This document shows, one piece after another, positions 25,546 through 39,100 of a DNA stretch of 64,000 nucleotides (its first letter is position 1; each line of letters starts with the position of its first letter). The position numbers and the translations under genes were made by a program. The DNA is from Wuchereria bancrofti (taxonomy: Eukaryota > Nematoda > Chromadorea > Rhabditida > Onchocercidae), in NCBI GenBank assembly GCA_005281725.1, contig SSBO01000010.1, positions 552,461-616,460 on the forward strand. Direction: 5' to 3'. Under the pieces are notes generated by a model. That model made no database searches. It had not been told where the DNA came from and worked only from the letters and a program-made list of their open reading frames with translations.

Positions 25546-26340
25546 CTAATTAAATCAAAAATGTGCATAAAATTCGCACATATTTGCATATATATGTATA
25601 TATACAATCCATTTGATAGTAATAGAAAATATTGAATAAAAGTTTGAAGCAATTTTTCTTCTTCACAATTAAAAACCTTTTTTCTTTCGTTTTTAATTTA
25701 TAAATAGAAGTTTACAATTTCTGTGACTTTTTTTTTTTCACTAATTAGAAATTTGTGACTTTTTTTCCACTAATTAAATCCAAAAATGCGCATAAAATTC
25801 GTATATATTTACATTTATACATATACAACCCATTTGATAGTGATAGAAAATATTGAATAAAAGTTTGAAGCAATTTTTCTTCTTCAGAATTAAAACCTTT
25901 TTTTCTTTCGTTTTCAATTTATGAATTAGAAGTTTACAACTGTTGTGACTTTTTTTCCATTAATTAAGAATTTGTGACTTTTTTCCACTAATTAGATCCA
26001 AAAATGCGCATAAAATTTGCATATATTTGCATATATATATATGTACAACCCACTTGATAGTGATAGAAAATATTAAATAAATAAAGGTTTGAAGCAATTT
26101 TTCTTCCTCAGAATTAAAAACTTTTTTCTTTCGTTTTTAATTTATGAATTAGAACTTTTTAATTTTTGTTAATTTTTTCCACTAATTAAATCTAAAAATA
26201 CGCATAAAATTCGTATATATTTGCATGTATATATACGTACCATTTGATATTGAAGCAATATTTAAAATTAAAAAGCTTTTCTTTCATTTCTAATTTATAA
26301 ATTAGAATTTTATAATTTTTATGCTCTTTTTGTTTCTTTG
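25546..26340. repeat. Four diverged tandem units of about 190-220 bp
   Basis: Units begin near 25546, 25768, 25986 and 26178 with CACTAATTAAATC-AAAAATGCGCATAAAATTCG. They continue with an alternating AT/TATATA segment, a GATAGAAAATATTGAATAAA segment and a TTTGAAGCAATTTTTCTTC segment. The last unit is the most degraded. No coding potential was seen. Confidence 0.85.
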
Positions 26341-28014
26341 GTTGTTGTTTGATAAAATCCGGATTTTCTTTTTTTGTTGTTGTGGAAGATTTGATAGTTT
26401 AATTATTATTTTGGGAGAGGTTTTTGATCGCAGGGAGATTCGTTGAATGTAGATGTAAATATTTGGATTTTAAATTCTATTTTATTGTATTTTTTTTTTC
26501 TATTTTATTATTTAAAACTTTTATCTACAAAAATCTCGTCTAATATATAAACTGTAAGAGAAGTTAGTTTATTGGTTGATTTTGTGCATATGAAAATAAT
26601 GTTGCTATTTTGATACCAGTTGCATTTGTTTACGTGTGACATATCTTTCTCACTATTTTTGAGACATATATATTTTAAGTAATAATTATATTTCACCTGA
26701 ATAATAATTAACCTGAGATATTTTGAAAATAATTTATAATCTGTTGAAGAATGTTGAATGATTGCATTGAATATTTCATCAAATAAAACATTTGAGCTAT
26801 ATATCGTTTGTTCTAAATTCTATTCTTGGCTTATTCTAAGCTTCTAGCAATATGTCACTTTTTTTTTCCCTCAATTGCATCTATTTATGAATCATTGCTA
26901 GTCCATAGTCATAAATCCCTATGGATTTTCAATTTTTATTTTATTTTTTAATAATAAAATAATCACTTATTGAATACTTTGCGAATTATCAATGAGAATT
27001 AAATTTAATGTATGCAACTTTAAATATAGTATGTAAAAATTTTTTTATTCAAAAAAAAACCAAACAGAATGGGAAATTTCCGTTTATTGTCAATTACTCT
27101 CTCCCTTTCTTTGTAATCTTTATATTTCTTATTCAATCTTTCAGTACTACTTAGTATTCAAAAAAAAAAATTGTCAAATTTATAAAATTGGACCACATTT
27201 TTTTCTTTTTTCAATAGGCAAGAAAATAAAAGAATAAAAAACTAAAACCTTTCTTTGCACTTCGTTTTATTTATTTATTTTTTTTTTTATTCTTAATTCA
27301 TTTCTAGCGAATAAAAAGGAAACTATTAGCATGCTAAATCCGGATTCGAAATCATTTTCAAATTCCGAATATAGTCGTCGCTTACCTGAAAATACTGCAA
27401 TTTTTCTATTTTTATTAGTCTTTTAAGAAATGACTAAAAGAAATATATTCCCTTTTTATTTTTTTCATCATTTTTTTTTAAAGTAATTCATTGATTTTGC
27501 TAAAATACTTTATAAAAATTACTATATAAGACGTTAAGAAAAATTGAAATAGAAAATTGAATAGTTTTTTTGCTAAACATTCATTTAAATGAGTAAGAAA
27601 TGATAATCGATTTACTAATTCTTTTTTTTTTCCAAATAAATTCCAAATAAAAATTTTTTCCATTTAGTAACCAATGCATTAATTAAGTCAATTATTTAAC
27701 TAAAACTTTGTGATTTTTCAATGAATCAAACAAAATAGTTATTTATTATTTTTACATAATTGTCAATATTAATTGCAATCCTTATATTCATTTCTAATTC
27801 AAAATTTCATTCGAGAATTAATTTCAACATTTTCATCATTTATTCATCATTTCTTTTTATTATTTAGCAAAAAACATTAGTGCAATATAATGTGGTTATA
27901 TTCAACTTTTATTTGTTCAAATAACTTTTAAAAAATTCATCATTTTTTTACAGTCGTAAACATTGCATATATTAAAATATATGTAACTGAACTCTTTTAC
28001 ATTTATAAAATCAA

Positions 28015-28419
28015 AAAAAAAAAAAAGCAAAAAGGATTGAGAATAGAATAATTTGTAATTAAATGAAATTTGCTTGCATAAGAAATAAGAAATTTTTAAA
28101 AAAAATTTTATTCGTCCCTTTCTTTTTATCCATCTAATTATTAATGCATGATTACATTTGAACATTCAATTTAGTTGCTCAAAAGCTAACATAAAATGTA
28201 ACTTTCATTTTNNNNNNNNNNNAAAAAAAAAAAAGCAAAAAGGATTGAGAATAGAATAATTTGTAATTAAATGAAATTTGCTTGCATAAGAAATAAGAAA
28301 TTTTTAAAAAAAATTTTATTCGTCCCTTTCTTTTTATCCATCTAATTATTAATGCATGATTACATTTGAACATTCAATTTAGTTGCTCAAAAGCTAACAT
28401 AAAATGTAACTTTCATTTT
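28015..28419. repeat. 197-bp direct duplication flanking an N gap (probable assembly overlap)
   Basis: Positions 28015-28211 and 28223-28419 appear identical and are separated by eleven Ns, the same arrangement as at 4.7 kb. Confidence 0.8.
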
Positions 28420-29002
28420 TTGATATATTTCACCAATTTGATATTTTATGAACAAAATTTTCTATTACACTCATCTAAAAATCATTTACAACAATTGCAA
28501 TTAGATGAAATATTTTGTTTTTAATATAAATTTACACTGTTTATTAAATTTTTTTAAAAAATTTTTCTATTTCATTCTTATGTTTATGTTAAAATAGTAA
28601 ATAAATAATCATTTTTTTCATCATTTTCTTGTCAGATGATCAATATTGAAAGTACAATTTAATTATTAAATTGTATTTCTTTTCTTTTCTTATTTTTTTG
28701 TCAAAATATTTCAAAGATTCATTGAAAATTTTGTTATCTTTTCTTTTAAATTATGAAAAAATAATTGCGCAAACATAAAATATATTTTAAATTGCTTAAA
28801 GAATATTACTTATTAAAAAATTTGGTTTTAGCCGTAAGCTTATCGATTTACATTATTTATACGTCATTGTTGTTAGCAGAGAATCTTCTTTTTAATCTTT
28901 CAGTTTAATGATTGGATGCTCCTACATTCTATTTACGATCTTTCATCCATACGAATACTTCAGTAAGATTAAAAACACTACTTACGTCTAGGTAGACGGA
29001 TT

Positions 29003-29440
29003 AAGCGTACTATCCGTGAGTTCATTTAGGTTAAATGTAGTATACGAGAGTTCATTTAGGTTAAATGTAGTATACCAGAGTTCATTTAGGTTAAATGTAG
29101 TATACGAGAGTTCATTTAGGTTAAATGTAGTATACGAGAGTTCATTTAGATTAAGCGTACTATACGAGAGTTCATTTAAGTTAAATGTAGTATACGAGAG
29201 TTCATTTAGATTAAACGTACTATACGAGAGTTCATTTAAGTTAAATGTAGTATACGAGAGTTCATTTAGGTTAAATGTAGTATACGAGAGTTCATTTAGA
29301 TTAAATGTAGTATACGAGAGTTCATTTAGGTTAAATGTAGTATACGAGAGAGTTCATTTAGGTTAAATGTAGTATTCGAGAGTTCATTTAGATTAAGCGT
29401 ACTATTCGAGAGTTCATCTAGATTAAGCGTACTATTTGAA
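29003..29440. repeat. 30-bp minisatellite, about fourteen units, two variants
   Basis: The unit is GAGAGTTCATTTAGGTTAAA then TGTAGTATAC. A second variant reads ...AGATTAAGCGTACTATAC or close to it. Units are nearly perfect from 29015 to 29420 and decay downstream to about 29600. Because 30 is divisible by three, 29016-29366 is open and would encode a repeated SSFRLNVVYE decapeptide. I see no start context or flanking exon that makes this a gene. Confidence 0.9.
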
Positions 29441-30111
29441 AGTTTGTCTATAGAATAAATATGCTATCTGTTAGGTTCATCTTGATTGAACATATTGAGC
29501 ATACACTATTGTGCAGATTTATTTAAATTAAGTGTACTATATGAAAATTAGAAAATTTATTTAAAATAGATGTACTCCTTGTAGGTCTATCTATCTAGAT
29601 GAAAAATAATTAATGATCTCATGAAATAATTCTAATATTTAGATGTGTTGTTTTTTTTCTTTTTCTTCTTAATTCAACTATCCCATTCATAGTTTCATTT
29701 TCTTTTTTCATTTTTTAAATTATTCATTATTTCTTTAATTGCTCTTTTTCCATATATTCATTTGCATACATAAAAAAAAAAGAATTCTTGTATTATTTCA
29801 CATAGTTTTATTCTTCGATCTCTTAAATTCTCTACTAATGAGATATAATATTAGATAAATGTATACATTTTTACATTTGACATGAAATGTATCAATTGAA
29901 ATATATTATTTAAACTTGAAATATAATTAAATTTTGAATTAGGATGGATAATTGATTTAAAAAAAGAGGAGCTTAATGGATATGGACAAAGAGTATTTAA
30001 AGCAAAAAAACAAAAAAAAAAAAATGAAAATGTGTTCCAGTGACAAAGGGCAAAAAAAAAAAAGGCGAAAATATTGGTATAATTTGAATGCGAAAAGAAA
30101 AAAGTTTTGAA

Positions 30112-33100
30112 ATGGCATGGAAATTTACTGGCAATACCGATTTTGATTTAAATGCTGGCCGTAATGCATTTCGATGTGATACAAACATTGATGATTGGGA
30201 ATGTGCTGGTAAGTGGTAATAAGAAAGTAAAAAATTCATTATTTATTATCATTCTTTTAATCAAAAATCATTATTTTAAATTACAATCAAATTTATCATT
30301 AATAATTACCAATTAATCATAATAATATTAATAATTAAAATTTGCGCTTTTTTTTTTGCTGGGAAAAAATTTCAAATGTAGTATTTAAAATATGAATAAA
30401 CGTTATGCATATTTTCAATAATGTATCACTACATATTATATATTCAAAAATATTAATGTTGAAAAAAAAAACAAACAAACAAACGAATCATTTAAACGAG
30501 CATAAAGAAAATATTTGAATAATAATAACAAAAAGTCCAGAATAATCTGAGATAGATTAAATAAATGATTAAGGATTTAAAAATTTAAAAAGAGCATATA
30601 TATATTATTATTTTTTTTAAATTAATTTGATGTTACAAAAATGATTATTCGTTTGTTTACTCACTTATTTAAGTTGGATGTTTTTTTTTTCTTCTTAAAT
30701 CTAAGCTATGATGATGAGTTTAAGTAATATTTATTTGGCTCTTTTGTCAATATTTTATTAGTCAAACATATAGCACATTTCATATCTTGTATAGCAGATG
30801 AAAATAGGCTAGTTGAATAAAATGAGCCCAGCTATAGCCTAAACTATAGATTCTTTGCCATGGCTTTTAACACAACATTTCTAAGAAATCGATTTTTAAA
30901 CCTAACTAAGCGATGAAAAAGAACAAGGATGGCTTATAAGATGTCGATTTATAATTAGTTCGACAATCTAGGCATCCCTTTTTTTTTTCTCTCTTTTTTT
31001 TTATGATAAAACATAAATAAATGAAAAATTAGCTGCAAAATGAAATGAATTATTCAGGTTATAAGTAAATAAGAAATAGATAAAATGAAGGAAATAATTT
31101 GTGAAATAGTTTAAAGTTTTTAGGATTTTTAGTTTTTCAAATAACTTTCAAAAAATCACTTCTTTATTAGATTCTTTTTACTTATTCATTTATTTATTTA
31201 TTTATTTTTTGTTTATTGAATTATGGCTCATTAGTTATTATGATTACGCATTAACACGTTGAATTGAAATGAAACTTTATTACAAAATATTAAAATTTTA
31301 TTATATAAAATTTTTTTAATTATTATAAATGTAAACTAGGATTGGTTAAATAGTATACGAAAAAAAATATTAAATAGTATACGAAAAAAAGAAAAATATG
31401 GAATTATCATATGTTAGCTAGTTTATGACAGATACTTTGATTGACCAATAATTAATCCTAAATTATCTTTTTCACATTTATCGTAAAATCTTATCATAAT
31501 AAATTGATTATAGAAATAAAAAAGTTAATATCAAACAATTTTGTTAGTGATAATGATAAAACAAATTATTTCTTTTTTTTCTTTCTTAAATTTTTTCTTT
31601 TTAAATTTTTACAGACAGTGAAACAATAATGCGCCGTAACTCAGCAATTCGATCATTCACTGAATCGGTTGATTCAGATTTTCCACCAGCTCCAGAATTA
31701 CCTCCTTCATTAAATATTGATTTGCATTATCCAGAAGAAATGTTAAAAAGAAGTGAAACATCGGAGACAATTATTGAGGTTAATTCTTTATTAAATTAAT
31801 TACACACAATGATATATGCTAAAAATTGAATTGAATTTTTACTCAAACAAATGAAATTTAAGTCAAAAAAATTTTAGCTAAAAGATGCATAAATGATCAA
31901 TAATAAAATAATACTAATTGAAATAAAAAAAAAAATGATATTTCAGAGAAAACCTAAACAATCGTTACAAGATATGATCAGTGGTACTCAAAAATATCCT
32001 GTAATGGTACCTGGTCCAGGTCATGCTGATGAGGAACAAGAACTTCATGCAAGTCTTTTGTATCAGGATGATGATGGTTCTGAAAGTGATATCGAAATTC
32101 GTAGCTTTCAGACGGAACAATCTTTGGATATTACCAATACAAAGGTTTGTGTTATTTTAATTTTTTAAAATAAACCATTTAACAAATTGTTATGATCAAT
32201 GAAATTTTTCAAAAAATCATTAGTGGCAATCTCAATAATTCAATCACTACAGCTATATTAATTTTAAATTAAATTAAATATGTTAGGTTTAATAATATTA
32301 ACTATAGCTTAATTAACATATAATGAGGTTATTTATATGATACCTCGATACAAACAAAAAAGTTAATTATTGAAGATTTCAACAATCACTTATGAGTAAT
32401 ATAATAGAATGTGAAATTAGTCGAAGATAATTAACAATTAGCTTAGCTATTTTTAATGATTGTAATTATGCTATAATCTTTTAATTATCCCTTCTCTTGC
32501 AGCAATAGCAAAAAAAACGTGATCGTGATCATGAAGCATCACGTGATTGTAATTATACTATAATCTTTTAATTATCCTTTCTCTTGCAGCAATAGCAAAA
32601 AAGACGTGATCGTGATCATGAAGCATCACGTGATTGTAATTATACTACAATCTTTTAATTATCCCTTCTCTTGTAGCAACAACAAAAAAGACGTGATCGT
32701 GATCATGAAGCATCACGTGATTGTAATTATACTATAATCTTTTAATTATTCTTTCTCTTGCAGCAATAGCAAAAAAGACGTGATCGTAATCATGAAGCAT
32801 CACGTGATTTCAATTATACTATAATCTTTTAATTATCCCTTGCAGCAACAGCAAAAAAGACGTGATCGTGATCATGAAGCATTACGTCATGAATATTCGG
32901 TATCAACGCTGGAAAGACCACGGCCAACTACGCCAACGTCATGGTGCGCTATTGAGAATTACGTAGAAGGTTCCATAGAAGCTGATTCATCACCGATCGT
33001 AGAAAAAAAACAAAAGATTCACGTCAGTATACCAAATCATAATGCACCACAAAGTATGTTATAAAATTATCAATCAACAAGTTTCAGTTAATTTTTATAG

Positions 33101-36100
33101 GAAAAGAACGGTTAAAATTATCATTTCACTATTATAAAAATTAAAATTAATTGTAATTCATTGATTAGTAAATGCATATTTTCGATGCTTGATAAGTTCA
33201 TATAATATTCATTTATGTGAATCATTGATTTTTATTTTAAAACAAATGATATTAATATATGCTAAAAATGATTTGTATATGTGAATTTAGTTATAAAAAC
33301 GGAAGTTTGATTTTTATAAAATTCATAAAAATTAATTGAAATTTCTATTAAAAAATTAATTTTTTTAATATAACATATTTTTTTTAATATATTTTTTAAT
33401 TTTTTGATATAATAAAATTTGATTATTTTCGATTTTTATAAAATAAACAAATGTCTTGTTTATTATTACTACTTTTTTTTTCAATTTGAATGATATAATG
33501 TAAATGCACATGAAATGATTTCATTTAGTATTAAAATAATTTTAGCACCAAAACGTCGTCGTCGAGCATCAATGTCATGGTTTGATTTTTATGAAACAAT
33601 GTCAACACAAATACCATCTCAAGTATGTTTTTATCTAATTTTTATAAAATTTATAATAATTAATTGAAATTTTTATAAAAAAAAATTAATTTTTTTATAC
33701 AAAATTTTAATTAACAAATTATTTACTTGTTTATTTTCAATGATTATTTTAATAGACTCGTAAATCAATTTCTGGTCGTACTACACCATTAAATAATTAT
33801 GATGGTGATATATTGGAAGAAGATCCAAAATATCGAAATGTAGCACCACCAAAACCAGTCATTCATCGTCGTTCATCAACTGATTGGGAAAATTTCATAG
33901 ATAATGGTAAAGATTTTTAATTAATTAATTTCATTTTAATATAAAGTATAAGTTAATATTTTTTAATTTGTATAAATTTTGTGAATTGGAAAATATTACA
34001 TCAAAAAATTTTATTATTTTTTATCATAAAACTATTACGAATTATTTCAGAATTATCATAATACTGCCTTATCAATTTTTCCATTATTTATGTTTACATT
34101 TATTGATTGAACAAAAATTATTTAATTCTAATTTTCAACATCACTTTTTACTTCAAACTAATCACTGATTATATTAGATCAATGTTTATACATTCAATAC
34201 ATTCCAACTTTTTTTTTAAATCGATTTTCTTCTTTCTCAAATATTTTTACTGTAATTTTTGCATACAGAAGTGACATATATCAACAGTAGTTTATTTATT
34301 TATTTATTTACCTGCTTATTTGTTTATTCATTCATTTGTTTGTTTGCTCGTTTGTTTATTTGTTCCTTCGCTTGCATGTTTGCTTATTTATTTGTTTTTC
34401 AAATCAATAGATTATAGGATTTAAAAAAGAAGGAAAGAAATGTTTTAATTAATTCAGTAGAAATATATCACACAGAAGAAAAGCAATAAATTATTATCCT
34501 TTATATTCAATTCTATTTAGAAATATTTTCCCTTTTTTTTTTCTTTCCAACTTCCAAAATAATTCTTCTTAGTATTGAATAAATTTTTTTTTTCTTTTCT
34601 CGAAAGAGCAAATGTCCTTTACTAAATAGAAAATAAAATTAATCAATGCAATAAAAAACAAAACAAAAAAAAAATCTATCTTTTTGCTACTCTTTTCTGT
34701 CTTATCACTATTTCCTAACTAATGTTCTAATGAGAAACAAAGAATGTTAGTAAGATTGAAATTAAATCGATCAAATGAAGACAGTGGTTAGAGCCATATA
34801 TGATGAATCGATCAACATTTTTTAACTTAATTTTTTCAACGAACGAAAGCTAAAATGTCGTTGTATATTGATGTGTGTGTATGTTGTATGTGTATGTGTG
34901 TTGTGTATATGTATGTATGTATGTGTGTATGTGTGTATGAATTAATAGTTTAGATGTACTTCAAAGTTTATAGAAAGCTTTTAAGCCAAAAGCCAACTAA
35001 ATAGGGTTGGGTTCCATTAAGGCTTTTAATCTGATTTTGGCAAAGTCCTATTTATGCATTGATTTTACGGCAATCTTACTTAACTAAAATTAGCTATGCA
35101 GAAAAACATATGGCATGCAATGCATGCATATGCATGTATTATGCATATTATTTATTGCTTTCTTCATTCTTTCATGCTTTCATTCTACGCTTCGGAATAT
35201 TTTTAATTGTAATTAGTTTATTACATATATTTATTGCGCTTTTTTTTTTTTTTTTGCTTAAACTTTTTATCAATCTTTAAAAAAGTTTTGGAAATTTCGT
35301 TTAGATAAAATGAAAAAACCTTTCTTTGTTTTCTACAAAAAAAATGCTTAAATAAAAGGAGAATGACGTAAATCGTCCTGAAATTTCACGTCATCCAAAA
35401 AAAAAGGAAGAATAAATGGCGTGAAAAAAGAAAGGAAAGTAAAACAACTTGAATGTGCGATTAATGAAGCAAATGCGTATAAAATATTCTGCGCTATTGA
35501 TTATCAGTTAATTACTATAAGAAAAAAAAAATACATATTATGGGAATTTTAAAAAAGTAATTGAGCATTGAAAATGCAAAAAATTTTCATTGTCTGAATT
35601 CGTTCACAAAAAAAAAAGCATATTTTACTCCATATTTATATTTTGTTGGAAATTTTTTTATTATTTCTATTTTTAGAAATGTTCAAAAATGGATAGCCAG
35701 CAATTAATCTAGTCAGTTTAACTTATTGGCTAAGAATGCTTTGTATAAATTCGAGCAATTTCTTTCTTCTTCAATATCATTTTCGATATTTGTCTATCCT
35801 GTGGTGTAATTGATGTCTTTTTTTTTTTTTTTTTTGAAATTGTCTCGTTTAAATCTTTGAAATCAGCCAAATTGCACCATCCACTTATTCACTACTATTT
35901 AATTATTCTAAGCATAGACAATTTTGTGGAAAATAAAGCCTAACAGGCTTTTATCCATTATTGAACTTGAATAGCTCATTTTTAGTAACCTATTATCATC
36001 ATCATCTTAAGTAGTTCAGTTTTGACAATTTTGCTCATTTGATTCATATCATAAATTTTTAATCCATTAGGAATATTTTTATGCTAACGATCGTTAATTC

Positions 36101-39100
36101 AAATTATTCCATTTGTTTTTTTTTTTTAATACACATATTATAATATATATATGCTTTGCTAAAATGATAGTGTTAAATTTAAAACTTCAAAAATTATGAT
36201 TTCCTTTCAGAATTCAATTATTTTAACAATTATTTTGTGGTGTATAGAAATTTTTTACTTCTATTTGCAGCAGAATCCGAAATATTGAAATCTGCCGAAA
36301 AGAACGATATGAGAAAATCGGATATTACAGTTAGTTCCAAATATTTTTCTTTTTTTTTTCTCTAAAAAAATTGGAAAATAGTATATGATCATTTTAATAT
36401 CTTATCAAATCTAAAATTTAATTTATTTGATTTGCTTGCCTTGACAGATTGATTGATTTTTCTTCCTATTTTCCTTTTAAATTTTTGCTTCATAACTTAA
36501 TTTTCTAATAAATTTACATTTATTAATTAACTTATCGCTTTTTTTTATTTTCAAACAACAAAGAAAATAGAATAATTTACCAGTAAAATTTTTCGTTATT
36601 AATAATTTTTCATGAATTGAAAAATAAATATTTCTTTTTTGGAACTCCGTTTTTTTTTTCTTTTTTTATAGTCTTCTAAATAAATAAATAAATAAATATA
36701 TATATGTAGTTCGAATGTATTATTGATGTATATATATATAGTTTGGTTTATTCCTTTTCTGAAGAAATGTCGATAAAATGGTCTTTTTGCAAAATTTGAA
36801 AGAGAAAGAAAAAAGAAAGAAAGGAAGAAAGAAAGGGAGAGGGAGACTAAGTTTAATTCATCATATTCCTTAGGGCTTACCAGATAGAATGCTAATGCCG
36901 CTCATTTAGTCTTTTTTTTCGATTTTAGAAATTTCAAAGGTACACTTTGTAACAAATGAACAAAGCAACAAATGTATGAAGAGAGATTGCAATAAAAGTA
37001 GGATGAAATTTTCATATTGAAAATAACACTCAACAAAGCCAATTCTATGAAATGTTCATTTTCTCAAAATTAAATTTATTGCAAGGTATTAAATTAATAT
37101 AAAAGCTTATTTTGTATCTTTTTTTCAGTTAGTTCAATATTTATTAGTATCATTATTATTTGCTATTATTCATTATAGTTATTATTACTATTATCATTAT
37201 TGTTATCAATATTATATTACTATTATTATATTATCATCATTGTTATCATTATCATTAATTACCACTGGTTATTGTGATGCAATCAATAATTCGCTTTCAA
37301 ATTTTGCAAATTTTACAGAATCCATCAACAATTTTATATAACTAAAATCTCCGAACTGTAAACTTTTTTTGAACCAAAAACTTCGTTCTACTTCATGCAA
37401 CTCATTTATTTAACCAACATTAGAAAGCAGATCATCTGTCGTATTTCCTCTTTTGAAGTAATGTTTAGCTAATCTTCCAAAATGTCCTGAATTATACTCC
37501 AGAAAAGGCACTATATTTTATTTTTCGTAAATTTCTTGAAAAAAACCTCAAAATTAATTGTATGACTTAATTAATGATACATTGAGCATTCATTGCTCCA
37601 ATGGTATGTGTCTAAAATTATCGAATTTATACGCAATTACATTTCATTTTAATATTTCATTGCTGTTATGAATTATAAATTTTAATTATTTAAAAATATT
37701 TCCAAGATTCCAAATTCTCAAATTTTATTATTTTGAAACATTAAAATTCTAATATTCCTTTTAAAAACTTTATGATTTTATTTACGAATTATTTATATAT
37801 GTAATTATTTATATGCGACTACATTTCACTTTGTTATTCCCTGCTTATCTGATGAAACAATTATTTCAAATAATCAAGACAAATAATGGTGATAAAGAGC
37901 TGATACCGAATAAATATGACATGCAAATGACACCAGATGATCAGAAGATGTCACCAAATTCTACAGCACTGATGGAACCTTCCGAAGATGTTGAAAATAG
38001 TAGACAGGTTGTTGCATACATTTAATATTTGATAGATCCAATGATAAATTTTTATCAATCATTGTGACTTTTATCAGTCATTCATACAACCATGAAATAT
38101 TCCGATCTTTTTCATAATTATTTGAATGTGTTAGTCGAAAAAAAAGCTCTCTCTTTATAATGCTATCATTTTTTTTTATTTAATTTAGTTTTATAAATTC
38201 ATATTTTTCGCATTTTCACCATCATAGTCACTCTTAGTATCTTATATTTTGTTGCCATTTTCATCACAAAAAGAAAAATATATAAAAATGAATATTACAA
38301 TGGGATATTTCTATTAGACTTTATTCAATACATAGAACTGTAAATTTAAGATAATATCGGCTACATTTTATTTTCTGCTGAAAAATGATAATACGACGGG
38401 AAGAGGAATAATACATTAGTTTTGAAACTTTCCAAAATGAAATTATATAACCAAATTAATTGCGCATATACCTTTTTTATTTGATACAAAGAACACTAAA
38501 TTTTTGAATGCTTAAAAATTTCTATAATAAAATTTGGCTCATTCAAACAATGTCTCAAAGTTTTTACTAATAAAAATATCATACTTTCAAATATCAGGAA
38601 ATATTATCATTTTCTGTTTTCAGATTTTCACATCTTACACCAATAATACCCGCTATACGGATAACCCGGAAACTGCCTATACGGATGAATCAGAAATTGC
38701 AGTAACACAAGCACCAGGTACGTTACGTTTGTTTTTATCTATGGAAGAAAAGAAAGTTGAAATTAAAAGTTTTACTTTTGACAATTAGTATAAAAGTAAT
38801 TGTTAAGATAAAATTGATACCTATGAACACTTTTTTCAATTGTATTATTAAAGTTTATGCATATTTTGTACTGAATAATAAATAAACCTAGTCTAAAGCT
38901 CACATAACTTCTAATCTTTAAAAAAATTAATCAGCCAAGTTAGTTTCACTGAGAAGCTAACGTCAACAGATAATTTATTCCACGAGATAATCTCAGCCGA
39001 TGTGAGAAACAACATAACGTCAAATTTGGTTGGCTTATGTTAGCTTGATGATAATAGCAATAACGTAAATAGTGCATTTGAACGATAGATCAATTCTATT

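Larger units (their letters stand above)
25123..30111. other. 5-kb gene-poor, repeat-rich stretch
   Basis: No supported coding exon on either strand. It holds a tandem repeat with a period of about 200 bp (25546-26340), an N gap with duplicated flanks (28015-28419) and a 30-bp minisatellite (29003-29440). Small open frames here are Phe/Lys/Ile-rich and lack splice-supported partners. Confidence 0.5.

Noticed and set aside
29016..29366. Open frame encoding eleven SSFRLNVVYE-like decapeptides
   Set aside because: It follows from a 30-bp minisatellite whose period is a multiple of three; no splice partner or start context supports a gene.
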